From HXMU1420-13 sp963691715 (GTDB lineage Bacteria > Bacteroidota > Rhodothermia > Balneolales > Balneolaceae), in NCBI GenBank assembly GCA_963691715.1, contig OY829281.1, positions 2,046,001 through 2,110,000 of the forward strand: a stretch of DNA of 64,000 bases, in the 5' to 3' direction. Both the position numbers and the translations under genes were made by a program. The notes under the pieces were generated by a model, which saw only the letters and a list, made by a program, of their open reading frames with translations, was not told the DNA's origin and did no database searches. Below are positions 46,798 to 54,446 of this stretch, piece by piece; position 1 is the first letter of the stretch; each line of letters starts with the position of its first letter.

Positions 46798-46915
46798 GTA
46801 CAACAAACACTAAAAATGAATATGCGAACTGAGCTCTTAGAAAAGACAATAGAAAACGGATGTTTCAGTGCTTTTAGCAACTGGGGCGCATACTCATTTT
46901 AGTTGGACGTTGGAG
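46798..46915 (+). other. attC-like recombination site after the trlF-like gene
   Basis: The 118-bp imperfect palindrome has an R''-like GTACAAC (46798-46804) and inner arm ACTAAAAATGAATATGCG that pairs with CGCATACTCATTTTAGT (about 46887-46903), ending at R'-like GTTGGAG (46909-46915). GCAGTACAACAA (46795-46806) is the exact inverse of TTGTTGTACTGC at 43991-44002 at the head of this cassette, as expected if the cassette's own R' was split on insertion. Identification as attC is inference. Confidence 0.55.
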
Positions 46916-47002
46916 AAGAATTCGCTCCGCTCCTCTTTTTCAACTTAGCAATAATTTGGTGATGGTTCGTAATTGGTGTACATTTACATCAAAAACTGTA
47001 TC

Positions 47003-47242
47003 ATGTCGAGACAAAGTATATCGTTTACAAAGCCGAACGATGAATGGCTAAAATCCCAAGTGGACAGTAAAGAATATTCAAGCAAAAGCGAATTAGTTAA
47101 CGATTTGATTAGACAAGCCAGAAAACAGCAAGTCCAAATTGACTGGATTCGAGCTAAAATTGAAAAAGCTAACAATAGTGGATTTACGAATGACAGCAAA
47201 CAAAGTATTTTAGCTCAGTCAAAGTCTTTGCTGAATGGCTAA
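47003..47242 (+). CDS. parD: ParD-family antitoxin (copy 1)
   Basis: The 79-residue protein starts at ATG 47003 (MSRQSISFTKPNDEWLKSQV). The ribbon-helix-helix N-terminus SISFTKPNDEWLKS and YSSKSELVNDLIRQARKQQ is typical of ParD, which binds its own operator and neutralises ParE through its C-terminal tail. It overlaps parE by 8 bp. The protein sequence is the same as copy 2 at 49261-49500. Confidence 0.85.
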   Translation: MSRQSISFTKPNDEWLKSQVDSKEYSSKSELVNDLIRQARKQQVQIDWIRAKIEKANNSGFTNDSKQSILAQSKSLLNG

Positions 47243-47501
47243 ATACAAATTGACAAACGAAGCGAAAAATTACTTGATTCGAATTCACCATTACGGAGTT
47301 AAAAAATTCGGAATGACCCAAGCAGATAAATATTTTGACATTATTGCTGAACGTCCTTTTTCCTTTGAATCTGTTGACTATATAAAAAAAGAATACAGAC
47401 GTTGCGCTTGCGGGGTTGATAGTATTTATTATAAAGTCAATGAAAATATTGTTGAAATAGTAACAATAGTTGGAAGACAAGATTTGAATGAAAAATTATA
47501 A
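47235..47501 (+). CDS. parE: ParE-family toxin, shortened copy 1
   Basis: This 88-residue RelE/ParE-fold protein has the pattern LTNEAKNYLIRIHHYGVKKFG ... RRCACGVDSIYYKV ... IVEIVTIVGRQD. ParE toxins poison DNA gyrase. Compared with copy 2 it lacks 7 residues (ESFFEYF) after KY in the second helix and has D-to-Y and G-to-E changes, so it may be inactive. The 21-bp loss corresponds to slippage between two AATATTTTGA repeats that are still present in copy 2. Confidence 0.8.
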   Translation: MAKYKLTNEAKNYLIRIHHYGVKKFGMTQADKYFDIIAERPFSFESVDYIKKEYRRCACGVDSIYYKVNENIVEIVTIVGRQDLNEKL

Positions 47502-47521
47502 TGAAATTTAAAATAACTGAA

Positions 47522-47667
47522 TCCCCACGGGAGATCCAGAATCTGTAAGTAGTGATTTGTTGATGATGGGTAAGCTATATAACAACGCCTTGTCCTATCC
47601 ATACGGTTTCTATATTTACGGTATTACATACTTTTGGCTTGACCCAAAAGTACCAAAAGGTCAAAGC
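47522..47667. repeat. 146-bp repeat, copy 2
   Basis: It matches 43431-43576, including the GTACTTTTGG-type hairpin (here with one changed outer base). It begins exactly one base after the end of the duplicated parDE segment, so it looks inserted at that junction. Confidence 0.8.
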
Positions 47668-47686
47668 CTTTCTTGTAGCCAAGATG

Positions 47687-47776
47687 TTGTTATTTCTAGT
47701 GCAACTAGAACTCTAGAGGTTTTCCCGAATCTGAGAAGTAGATTTCTCTCCCGATGAATCGGGATCGAAATGACAA
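47687..47776. mobile_element. MITE-like 90-bp element (copy 1)
   Basis: The left end is TTGTTATTTCTAG and the right end is TCGAAATGACAA, with the inner parts TCTAGAGGTTTTCCCGAATC, AGATTTCTC and a CCCGATGAATCGGG hairpin. It is nearly identical to 49906-49995. It carries no ORF; movement in trans by a transposase is inferred. Confidence 0.75.
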
Positions 47777-47853
47777 ACATAGAAATGTTTAAATAACCCT
47801 TCCCCACTAAAACGGTGATTTATTTTTTCCAAGAATAAGTAAATGTTGTAGCT

Positions 47854-47970
47854 TGCCAACAAATTACTTTTATTCATTTTATCATTATAAATGAGTAGGG
47901 TAAAATGAATAACACTCAAAGATACAATAGGGATAAAGTGAACTGAGTTCAGTTTATTACTTTGTTGTGC
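47854..47970 (+). other. attC-like structured leader upstream of the FRG gene
   Basis: TGCCAAC (47854-47860) and GTTGTGC (47964-47970) bound a 117-bp region; CAACAAA (47857-47863) pairs with TTTGTTG (47961-47967), and a perfect 12-bp inverted repeat lies inside (47870-47881 with 47901-47912). The homologous leader at 43883-43999 has a compensating base-pair change in that stem. The rest of the gap 47502-48002 is filled by the 146-bp repeat and the MITE-like element. Confidence 0.5.
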
Positions 47971-48002
47971 CCAATTAAACTGACTTGCTACTAATTTAAA
48001 AT

Positions 48003-49037
48003 ATGAGAAATATTCTTGACTTAAAAACGGATTTACTAAATGAACTTGCAGGTTTTCGGAATGGAATCGGTTTACAAGACCATGCTTTAGATGAAATAAG
48101 GGAATGGGAACTTTGTCAATCACATTTTGACTCAAACAAAGGAGTGATACTTCCTAACCCATATTATCCAAAACCTTATTTATATCGGGGGCAAAATAGA
48201 GATTTTGGAAATTGTCGAGCAAACTTGTATAGATATTTTACTGAACCAAAGGATTTTCGTGATTTTTCAGAATCTGAAATGTCCTACTTCATATTGAATG
48301 AATCTAAATGTGTTTTTTTTACATCATTATTAAAGAACCATCCAGCTTATAGATGGTCAGAAAAACAGAATTTATATCTAAATCCTATGGATTTAGCACA
48401 ACATTATGGAGTGTTAACGAATTATTTAGATTTAACTCATTCAGTAGATGTTGCATGTTTTTTTGCGTCTTGTAAATATGACAATGGCAATTGGTATCCG
48501 ATGGATGAGGGAGAAGGTGTATTATATAAATTTCACCTTCATAAAATATCTAACTACGTTAGCAGGTTAGGACCAGTTGGTTTACAAACATTACCACGAC
48601 CTGGAGAACAAAAAGCATGGTCATATGCAATGGGGGCAGGTGAAGATTTTGCTAAAAATCAATTTGTTGAGAAAACTTCTTTCAAACATGAATATAAAGC
48701 TTCAAAAGAAATTTATGATTTGTTTTCAGGAGGAGATAAGTTATTTCCAGATGATATTTTAGCTGCTGTAGCTGATGAAATAATGAATTCTAAAAAAATT
48801 GACAAGAACTCACTAGAAATTGTTTTAACTCATCGAGGTTATCCCAAAGATAAAATTGGGGAAGGATTTAACATGTTTGATAAACTATTCACCAAATATT
48901 CTAACTCTAAAATTGTTGATAATACTAAAATTCATTTTGATGAAAGTAAATTGAAAGAAGTGGAGAAAAGATGGGGTACAATTGGGAAGGATTTCTACAC
49001 TAATGTAGGAATCAGACTTGTAAGAAAGATTAAATAA
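48003..49037 (+). CDS. FRG-domain protein
   Basis: The 344-residue protein has no signal peptide. The FRG domain spans about residues 55-190: YLYRGQNRDFGNCRANLYRY contains the RGQ hallmark, followed by LNPMDLAQHYGVLTNYLDLT and DVACFFASCKYD. FRG domains are found in proteins of defence and mobile regions; their activity is not firmly known. The gene begins 39 bp after the GTT core of the preceding leader and ends 4 bp before the next attC-like box, as a tightly packed single-ORF cassette would. Confidence 0.8.
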   Translation: MRNILDLKTDLLNELAGFRNGIGLQDHALDEIREWELCQSHFDSNKGVILPNPYYPKPYLYRGQNRDFGNCRANLYRYFTEPKDFRDFSESEMSYFILNESKCVFFTSLLKNHPAYRWSEKQNLYLNPMDLAQHYGVLTNYLDLTHSVDVACFFASCKYDNGNWYPMDEGEGVLYKFHLHKISNYVSRLGPVGLQTLPRPGEQKAWSYAMGAGEDFAKNQFVEKTSFKHEYKASKEIYDLFSGGDKLFPDDILAAVADEIMNSKKIDKNSLEIVLTHRGYPKDKIGEGFNMFDKLFTKYSNSKIVDNTKIHFDESKLKEVEKRWGTIGKDFYTNVGIRLVRKIK

Positions 49038-49041
49038 CTGG

Positions 49042-49173
49042 GCACAACAATAAATATACGTAATGCGGGGTGATTTAATAAATTTGAACTTTAAAGTATT
49101 TAATAAACAATATAGCGGTTTGATAGTGAAGTGCCTTGAACTCCCGCACTACTCATAGCCAAAACCGTTGGAG
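49042..49173 (+). other. attC-like recombination site after the FRG gene
   Basis: The site has an R''-like GCACAAC (49042-49048) and inner arm GTAATGCGGG (about 49058-49067) pairing with CCCGCACTAC (49142-49151) with one mismatch, ending at R'-like GTTGGAG (49167-49173). TGGGCACAACAA (49039-49050) is the exact inverse of TTGTTGTGCCCA at 47962-47973. The loop of about 75 nt would be the variable terminal structure. Confidence 0.55.
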
Positions 49174-49260
49174 AAGAATTCGCTCCGCTCCTCTTTTTCA
49201 ACTTAGCAATAATTTGGTGATGGTTCGTAATTGGTGTACATTTACATCAAAAACTGTATT

Positions 49261-49500
49261 ATGTCGAGACAAAGTATATCGTTTACAAAGCCGAACGATG
49301 AATGGCTAAAATCCCAAGTGGACAGTAAAGAATATTCAAGCAAAAGCGAATTAGTTAACGATTTGATTAGACAAGCCAGAAAACAGCAAGTTCAAATTGA
49401 CTGGATTCGAGCTAAAATTGAAAAAGCTAACAATAGTGGATTTACGAATGACAGCAAACAAAGTATTTTAGCTCAGTCAAAGTCTTTGCTGAATGGCTAA
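49261..49500 (+). CDS. parD: ParD-family antitoxin (copy 2)
   Basis: The 79-residue ribbon-helix-helix antitoxin has the same protein sequence as copy 1 (TKPNDEWLKSQVDSKEYSSK). It overlaps parE by 8 bp. Because it is unchanged, either antitoxin could neutralise the toxin from either locus. Confidence 0.85.
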   Translation: MSRQSISFTKPNDEWLKSQVDSKEYSSKSELVNDLIRQARKQQVQIDWIRAKIEKANNSGFTNDSKQSILAQSKSLLNG

Positions 49501-49780
49501 ATACAAATTGACAAACGAAGCGAAAAATGACTTGATTCGAATTCACCATTACGGAGTTAAAAAATTCGGAATGACCCAAGCGGACAAATATTTTGAGTCT
49601 TTTTTTGAATATTTTGACATTATTGCTGAACGCCCCTTTTCCTTTGAATCTGTTGACTATATAAAAAAAGGTTACAGACGTTGCGCTTGTGGAGTTGATA
49701 GTATTTATTATAAAGTCAATGAAAATATTGTTGAAATAGTAACAATAGTTGGAAGACAAGATTTGAATGAAAAATTATAA
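49493..49780 (+). CDS. parE: ParE-family toxin (copy 2, full length)
   Basis: The 95-residue protein includes the segment ADKYFESFFEYFDIIAERPF that copy 1 lacks in part. RRCACGVDSIYYKV and IVEIVTIVGRQD are the conserved C-terminal strands of ParE/RelE folds. It probably inhibits gyrase when free and would make the island addictive. Confidence 0.85.
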   Translation: MAKYKLTNEAKNDLIRIHHYGVKKFGMTQADKYFESFFEYFDIIAERPFSFESVDYIKKGYRRCACGVDSIYYKVNENIVEIVTIVGRQDLNEKL

Positions 49781-49905
49781 TGAAATTTAAAATAACTGAA
49801 GCCAACAAAGAACTGAGGTAAAAACCAAGTACATTTCACTTAATGAATCACTAACTTACTTTTATAGTGCTCATCCTATGGAAAGCCATTTTTGAAACCA
49901 AGAGT

Positions 49906-49995
49906 TTGTCATTTCGAGTGGAATGAGAAATCTAGAGGTTTTCCCGAATCTGAGGAATAGATTTCTCTCCCGATGAATCGGGATCGAAATGACAA
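49906..49995. mobile_element. MITE-like 90-bp element (copy 2) at the right end of the island
   Basis: It has perfect 12-bp terminal inverted repeats, TTGTCATTTCGA and TCGAAATGACAA. Inside are GAGAAATCT/AGATTTCTC and CCCGAT/ATCGGG hairpins. The 45 bp after it (ACATAGAAACG...) also follow the elements near 43808 and 47777, so element and flank were copied together. Confidence 0.8.
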
Positions 49996-50040
49996 ACATA
50001 GAAACGTGTAAATAACCTCTCTCCAGCAAAAAATGGATTA

Positions 50041-51135
50041 TTATTTATCAGCTTTATCGTACTCAATTCTGTTACCGAGTAAATATCCATAAGGCTTTAA
50101 TTCAGGAATTTCTTCAAAAATAACACGTAGTATACCTATTAGAGGCACAAACAAAATCATACCTGATATTCCCCATATTTCTCCACCAACAATCAACGCT
50201 AACATTGCCATAAATGGATTAATGGCTACTTTTGACCCTACTATACGGGGCGATATAAAATTTCCTTCTAAGAATTGAACGATTCCAAATACGATGAGTA
50301 CGAAAACTGGTGTAAATATGGAATCGCCCAACAATAGAGCAAACAAAAGGGGTGGTAAAGCTCCAATTATAATTCCTAAGTACGGAATTACAGCCATTAA
50401 TGCTGCAAAAACACCAAAGAATACCGCATGTTCTAGGCCTATAATCATTAGTCCTGTTATATTTAAAATGGCTAGAATCCCCATCACCGTTAACAAACCT
50501 GCCAAGTAATTCTGGCTGACATCTTGCACGTTGTCAAGCACATCATCAACATTGGAGCGTTCATCAGATTTCGAGAAAATTGCATGGAAGAAATTTTGAT
50601 ACATCCGCCTGTAATACAAAAGAAAGAAAACAAATATGGGCAGTAAAGTCATCAAGGTTACTGCACTTGACGTAGCTCCAATCAGCCCACCAATAAATCC
50701 TCGAATACGCGCTAGTAAATCCCCAATACCTCGCCTTAAATAATCGGTTTGTTGTTCCTGTGAAATCCCAACTTTTTCCTCTAAAAACTCAATACTCTCA
50801 TTGGCTACAACTTGTAATCGATTCGTTACTTCAGGTACCCTTTCAGCAAATTGAACAAATTGTGCTGAAATCAATGAAATTAATCCTGCAAATATTACCA
50901 ACACCATTAATATGGTTATTATGATGCTGAATGCCCGTCCTAATTTCCAGCTTTCTAGTTTATTTACCACTGGTGATAATAACATAGCTAAAAAAGCAGC
51001 AAAAGCTAGTGGCATCAAAATGAATTTTCCATAACTCATAATTACAAATAATAATATGAGGCCAAATAATGTAATGGTTGTTTTAAACCAATATGGATAT
51101 TGTGTAGGTTGTTTTAATTTATGATGCTTACTCAA
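50041..51135 (-). CDS. AI-2E family (PerM-like) transporter
   Basis: The 364-residue protein has about eight membrane segments. Two pairs lie near the start (TTITLFGLILLFVIMSYGKF, PLAFAAFLAMLLSPVV, SIIITILMVLVIFAGLISLI); an amphipathic loop (residues 100-150) follows, then LGIIIGALPPLLFALLLGDS and GGEIWGISGMILFVPLIGIL, the conserved PF01594 end. The family includes exporters of small molecules; the substrate is unknown. The stop lies in the repeat-flank sequence at the right end of the island, so its last residues may have been changed by the insertion. Confidence 0.85.
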   Translation of the reverse strand: MSKHHKLKQPTQYPYWFKTTITLFGLILLFVIMSYGKFILMPLAFAAFLAMLLSPVVNKLESWKLGRAFSIIITILMVLVIFAGLISLISAQFVQFAERVPEVTNRLQVVANESIEFLEEKVGISQEQQTDYLRRGIGDLLARIRGFIGGLIGATSSAVTLMTLLPIFVFFLLYYRRMYQNFFHAIFSKSDERSNVDDVLDNVQDVSQNYLAGLLTVMGILAILNITGLMIIGLEHAVFFGVFAALMAVIPYLGIIIGALPPLLFALLLGDSIFTPVFVLIVFGIVQFLEGNFISPRIVGSKVAINPFMAMLALIVGGEIWGISGMILFVPLIGILRVIFEEIPELKPYGYLLGNRIEYDKADK

Positions 51136-51171
51136 ATTATACCTCGATAACTATTGGAATTTTTATATGCT

Positions 51172-53130
51172 TTATTTCAATAATAGCATCTTTTTTACTT
51201 GAGTACCTGTATTTGTATTCAATTTATAAAAATAAATTCCAGATGATAAACCAGGCGCCTCAAAGTTATATGAATGATTACCTGCACTCAATGTTGTGTT
51301 TACCAATTCGGATACTAATCTCCCCAATGTATCATAAACAGTAAGAGTGGTAGTGCTTGCTTCTGATAATTCAAAACTAATGGTAGTTGTTGGATTAAAT
51401 GGATTCGGAAAATTCTGGTTTAACTTTGCAAATATTGGCTTTTCGATGTTTGCATTACCTACGGTTGTTTCTCCAGAGTCAACAATTCCAATGGCATCCA
51501 TCCATATTTCAGCATTTCCCATAGAGCCAGATTCCTCTACAATTTGAAATACGTCTACTGCCTTCCAATCAAAATCACCTTGTGGATTAAACCATGTATT
51601 TTCATCCCAACTTCCCATCTCAGTAAAACTTGATAAAGGAATTCGAATTTCTTCCCATTCCCCATTCCATTGAAGATCATTTGAGGCTATTCGAACATTC
51701 ATTCTCCAAGGTCTATCGCCATCAACTGTTGTTTTTGTATCAATAAATCGAATATCAAATGAAAATGCTTCTAATCCTCTTGTATACATAACGAGTTCAT
51801 ACCCTTCTGATACCAATAAACTTAAGTCTTTATTAGGGGCAAAATCGAATCCTACATGTTCATATTGACTTGAACCAGACCAATAAATACTATATTCCCC
51901 ATCTAAGACATACTCGGTATCATAAAACCCAACTGTCCCATTTTGAACATTGCTAGCCCCTCGTATACCTTGCTCCATAAAATCTGAATATATATCAAAA
52001 CTATTTGAATCGGCTTTGATTATAAATTCAGTTTGATTTGGAACAGTAAATCCTAATACCTCTAATAGTGGTATATTTAAATCATGGTCAAAAAGGTCAT
52101 TTCCTCCCTGCTCATAAACTCCAAATCCGCCTCTATAATCCCAAATTGTCCAACTTATTTGATGCTCTGTTAAATAATTTGCTACAATATCATACCAGTT
52201 TACTCTAGTTTGGTTGTCGCTATTTGGAATGTAAACTCCAAACTCACCACAAAAAATTGGTACATCACGAGTCTCTGAAAAGTCAATCGCAATATCTAAT
52301 GCGTTTTTAATCCAAGCCGCATTTCCTTCATTAGAATAATTATTAAATGCTCCTTCTACCCAAGTACCGACAAGTTCTCGAGGTATTTCTGGCATATCAG
52401 TAGCATTATAAGGAAACGGAATATTACTAAGATTAGCTAATGAGGGGTTAGTCCAAGTTGCTCCTTGATGCGTAACTACAAAAGGGTCATAAAAATGAAA
52501 GGTATAAATTAAATTTGAGTCTGCATATTCAGGTAGGAATTTAAGACTTCGAAAGCTATTGTAGTCAGATGCACCCACAATTATAGTATGCGTAGTATCC
52601 ACCGCTCTGATAGTAGAAATTACTTCACCTTGAATACTACTCCATGTAGAATTCGATATACCATGAGGTTCATTTAGAATTTCATAGAGTACGTATTTTG
52701 ATCGATCTTTGTAGTGTTTCGCCATATTTTCCCATACTGGATTTAAAATATCACCAATATTCGGATCTGTGGCTGTTCCTGGATCGAAGGTGTGGTTATC
52801 TAAAATAAGATATATTTCGAGTTCCTCTGCCCAATCTACTACTTCATCTAAAAAAAAGAGAAATAATGGTTCTAATTCATAATTTGGTGCTCCTTTGGTC
52901 ATCTCATGAAGATTGATCGGAAGTCGAATTACATCAACACCTAAAGATTTTATATCCTTTACGTCTTCAAATGTAAATTTTGAGAAATCAATCTGGCTTG
53001 CAGATCCAGCCTGAAACCATTCGGTAAGGTTAACCCCTTTAGAGAAGGGTACTTCATTAGTGCTTTGTGCCAATGAAGAAACGGACATAACACTTGATAA
53101 AAAAAGAGTGACTAAGATGTTATAGTTCAT
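51172..53130 (-). CDS. Secreted GH5-family glycoside hydrolase with carbohydrate-binding module and type IX sorting domain
   Basis: The 652-residue protein has a signal peptide ending SLAQ. The GH5 barrel covers about residues 28-345: GVNLTEWFQ, VIRLPINLHEM, LILDNHTFD, YEILNEPHG (acid/base Glu), YTFHFYDPF, FCGEFGVYI (nucleophile Glu) and WTIWDYRGGFG. Then comes a beta-sandwich module at about 370-550 (EYSIYWSGSSQYEHVGFDF, FQIVEESG), probably carbohydrate-binding, and a sorting domain from QNFPNPFNPTTTISFELSE to KKMLLLK. It likely cleaves beta-glucans outside the cell. Confidence 0.9.
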   Translation of the reverse strand: MNYNILVTLFLSSVMSVSSLAQSTNEVPFSKGVNLTEWFQAGSASQIDFSKFTFEDVKDIKSLGVDVIRLPINLHEMTKGAPNYELEPLFLFFLDEVVDWAEELEIYLILDNHTFDPGTATDPNIGDILNPVWENMAKHYKDRSKYVLYEILNEPHGISNSTWSSIQGEVISTIRAVDTTHTIIVGASDYNSFRSLKFLPEYADSNLIYTFHFYDPFVVTHQGATWTNPSLANLSNIPFPYNATDMPEIPRELVGTWVEGAFNNYSNEGNAAWIKNALDIAIDFSETRDVPIFCGEFGVYIPNSDNQTRVNWYDIVANYLTEHQISWTIWDYRGGFGVYEQGGNDLFDHDLNIPLLEVLGFTVPNQTEFIIKADSNSFDIYSDFMEQGIRGASNVQNGTVGFYDTEYVLDGEYSIYWSGSSQYEHVGFDFAPNKDLSLLVSEGYELVMYTRGLEAFSFDIRFIDTKTTVDGDRPWRMNVRIASNDLQWNGEWEEIRIPLSSFTEMGSWDENTWFNPQGDFDWKAVDVFQIVEESGSMGNAEIWMDAIGIVDSGETTVGNANIEKPIFAKLNQNFPNPFNPTTTISFELSEASTTTLTVYDTLGRLVSELVNTTLSAGNHSYNFEAPGLSSGIYFYKLNTNTGTQVKKMLLLK

Positions 53131-53495
53131 GGCTATTTACATTCAACAAAGTTTACCTTTTTTTTGATGTATATAATTAAAATTACAGGACTATTTCAAG
53201 GTATTTTTTAAATCAATCTCTCTCCTACATATGATAGATATTATTTTATAATCAATACAATGTACATATACACCCTTCATATACGACCCCATTTTTAGGT
53301 AACTTAGAATGATTTTATGATCCACTCTACTTTAATATCTTCGAATAAGAACTATTTGGGAACTGAACCCCCATTACTGATTCCAAGAATTAGATATGGG
53401 TATTCATCCATAACATAGTAATCGGGTTCATGTTGATAAATACAACTGAACCCCATTTATATAACATATAAAAAGCCTCTTTGGATCTCGAACAT
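53131..53495. other. Gene-free stretch
   Basis: No ORF of note. An 11-bp stem with one bulge (GGGTTCATGTTG 53424-53435 with CAACTGAACCC 53443-53453) lies downstream of the cyclophilin gene and might be its terminator, though no T-run follows. The remainder is A+T-rich and should hold the promoter of the GH5 gene. Confidence 0.4.
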
Positions 53496-54365
53496 CTATT
53501 CGTAAGAATACTCATACATGGTTTCAATGTCTGTTCTTTCCATGGTCTCTATACGAACAGTCATGGTAATATCTTTAAGTGGGCGATCCATTTCATTCGC
53601 TTCTTGAATCACTATTTGATCTATGATTTCTAAGCCTTTAATAACTTCACCGAATACTGTGTAATTACCATCAAGAAAGGGAGCTCCACCTAAGTCGGCA
53701 TACAAAGCGCGTTGTTCATCGGTGTATACGGTAGGTACGAATCCCTCTGTTGCAATAGGTTCAATGCTAGAGATAGTTGCTTCTACACTATCAACCAACT
53801 GCTGCTGCATAAAATCTCTTAGTTTTTCTAATAATGCTAATTGATCTGGATCTTGTATATATTTGCGAATCATGTCTTGTCTAACAAATTCATTTCTTTG
53901 ATTCTGCATTTGATCAAGTTCTAAGCTTTCCACTGGTCGCCCCTGAACAATATAAAATTGAGACCCACTACTACGTTTTTCAGGGTTTTGCTGATCCCCC
54001 ATTCGGGCTGCAGATAAAGCTCCTTTTTTATGTGTAAACTTAGTATTGAATTCAGCTTCAATGGTATATCCTGGCCCACCTTGACCATCATTCATCTCAT
54101 TTTCATCCTTCGAATTAGGATCTCCTCCTTGAATCATAAACCCTTCAATAATTCTGTGAAATGTTGTGCTATCGTAAAAACCTTCGTTAGCTAACTTTAA
54201 AAAATTTTCTTTATGCTGTGGTGTTTCATCGTAAAATACAACATGTATTTCCCCAAATTCTGTTGTAATGATAGCGATATCGTCTGTTGTTTTTTCATCG
54301 CTTTTCTGTTTTGTACAAGACATAAATAAGCATAAAATTACAGCGACGGATAGTAGATTTTTCAT
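53496..54365 (-). CDS. Cyclophilin-type peptidyl-prolyl isomerase lipoprotein
   Basis: The protein has 289 residues from the ATG at 54363-54365 (another in frame at 54377). The lipobox is LFMSC (Cys17 from this start), so it is anchored in the envelope. The cyclophilin core has FYDETPQHKENFLKLANEGF, YDSTTFHRIIEGFMIQGGDP, GGPGYTIEAEF, GALSAARMGD and SGSQFYIVQG, then an insertion of about 80 residues (VESLELDQMQNQRNEFVRQD and on) before the final GNYTVFGEVIKGLEIIDQI strand. It catalyses proline isomerisation in exported proteins. Confidence 0.9.
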   Translation of the reverse strand: MKNLLSVAVILCLFMSCTKQKSDEKTTDDIAIITTEFGEIHVVFYDETPQHKENFLKLANEGFYDSTTFHRIIEGFMIQGGDPNSKDENEMNDGQGGPGYTIEAEFNTKFTHKKGALSAARMGDQQNPEKRSSGSQFYIVQGRPVESLELDQMQNQRNEFVRQDMIRKYIQDPDQLALLEKLRDFMQQQLVDSVEATISSIEPIATEGFVPTVYTDEQRALYADLGGAPFLDGNYTVFGEVIKGLEIIDQIVIQEANEMDRPLKDITMTVRIETMERTDIETMYEYSYE

Positions 54366-54446
54366 GGGTGAGTTCATTAAATTTGCATATAGTTTTTATA
54401 TATCAAACATACGAAAGAAACCTGAAACCTTTTAGTAATCATTTCT

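Larger units (their letters stand above)
46908..47521 (+). repeat. Duplicated parDE module, copy 1 (614 bp)
   Basis: Near-identical to 49166-49800; the length difference is a 21-bp deletion inside parE. The duplication begins exactly at the GTT core of the preceding attC-like site and includes parD, parE and about 20 bp beyond. Confidence 0.9.
49166..49800 (+). repeat. Duplicated parDE module, copy 2 (635 bp)
   Basis: Near-identical to 46908-47521, starting at the GTT core of the FRG attC-like site. After it comes a decayed tail that starts GCCAACAAAGAACTG and then the MITE-like element at 49906. Confidence 0.9.

Noticed and set aside
46973..47002. Upstream start extending parD by 10 codons (GTG; same at 49231)
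   Set aside because: The internal ATG gives the normal ParD N-terminus (MSRQSISF); the extension adds a non-conserved segment.
47557..48135. Short ORFs in the 146-bp repeat and MITE-like element (47557-47757 plus; 47713-48135 minus)
   Set aside because: They consist of repeat sequence and hairpins and have no homologous coding pattern in the other copies.
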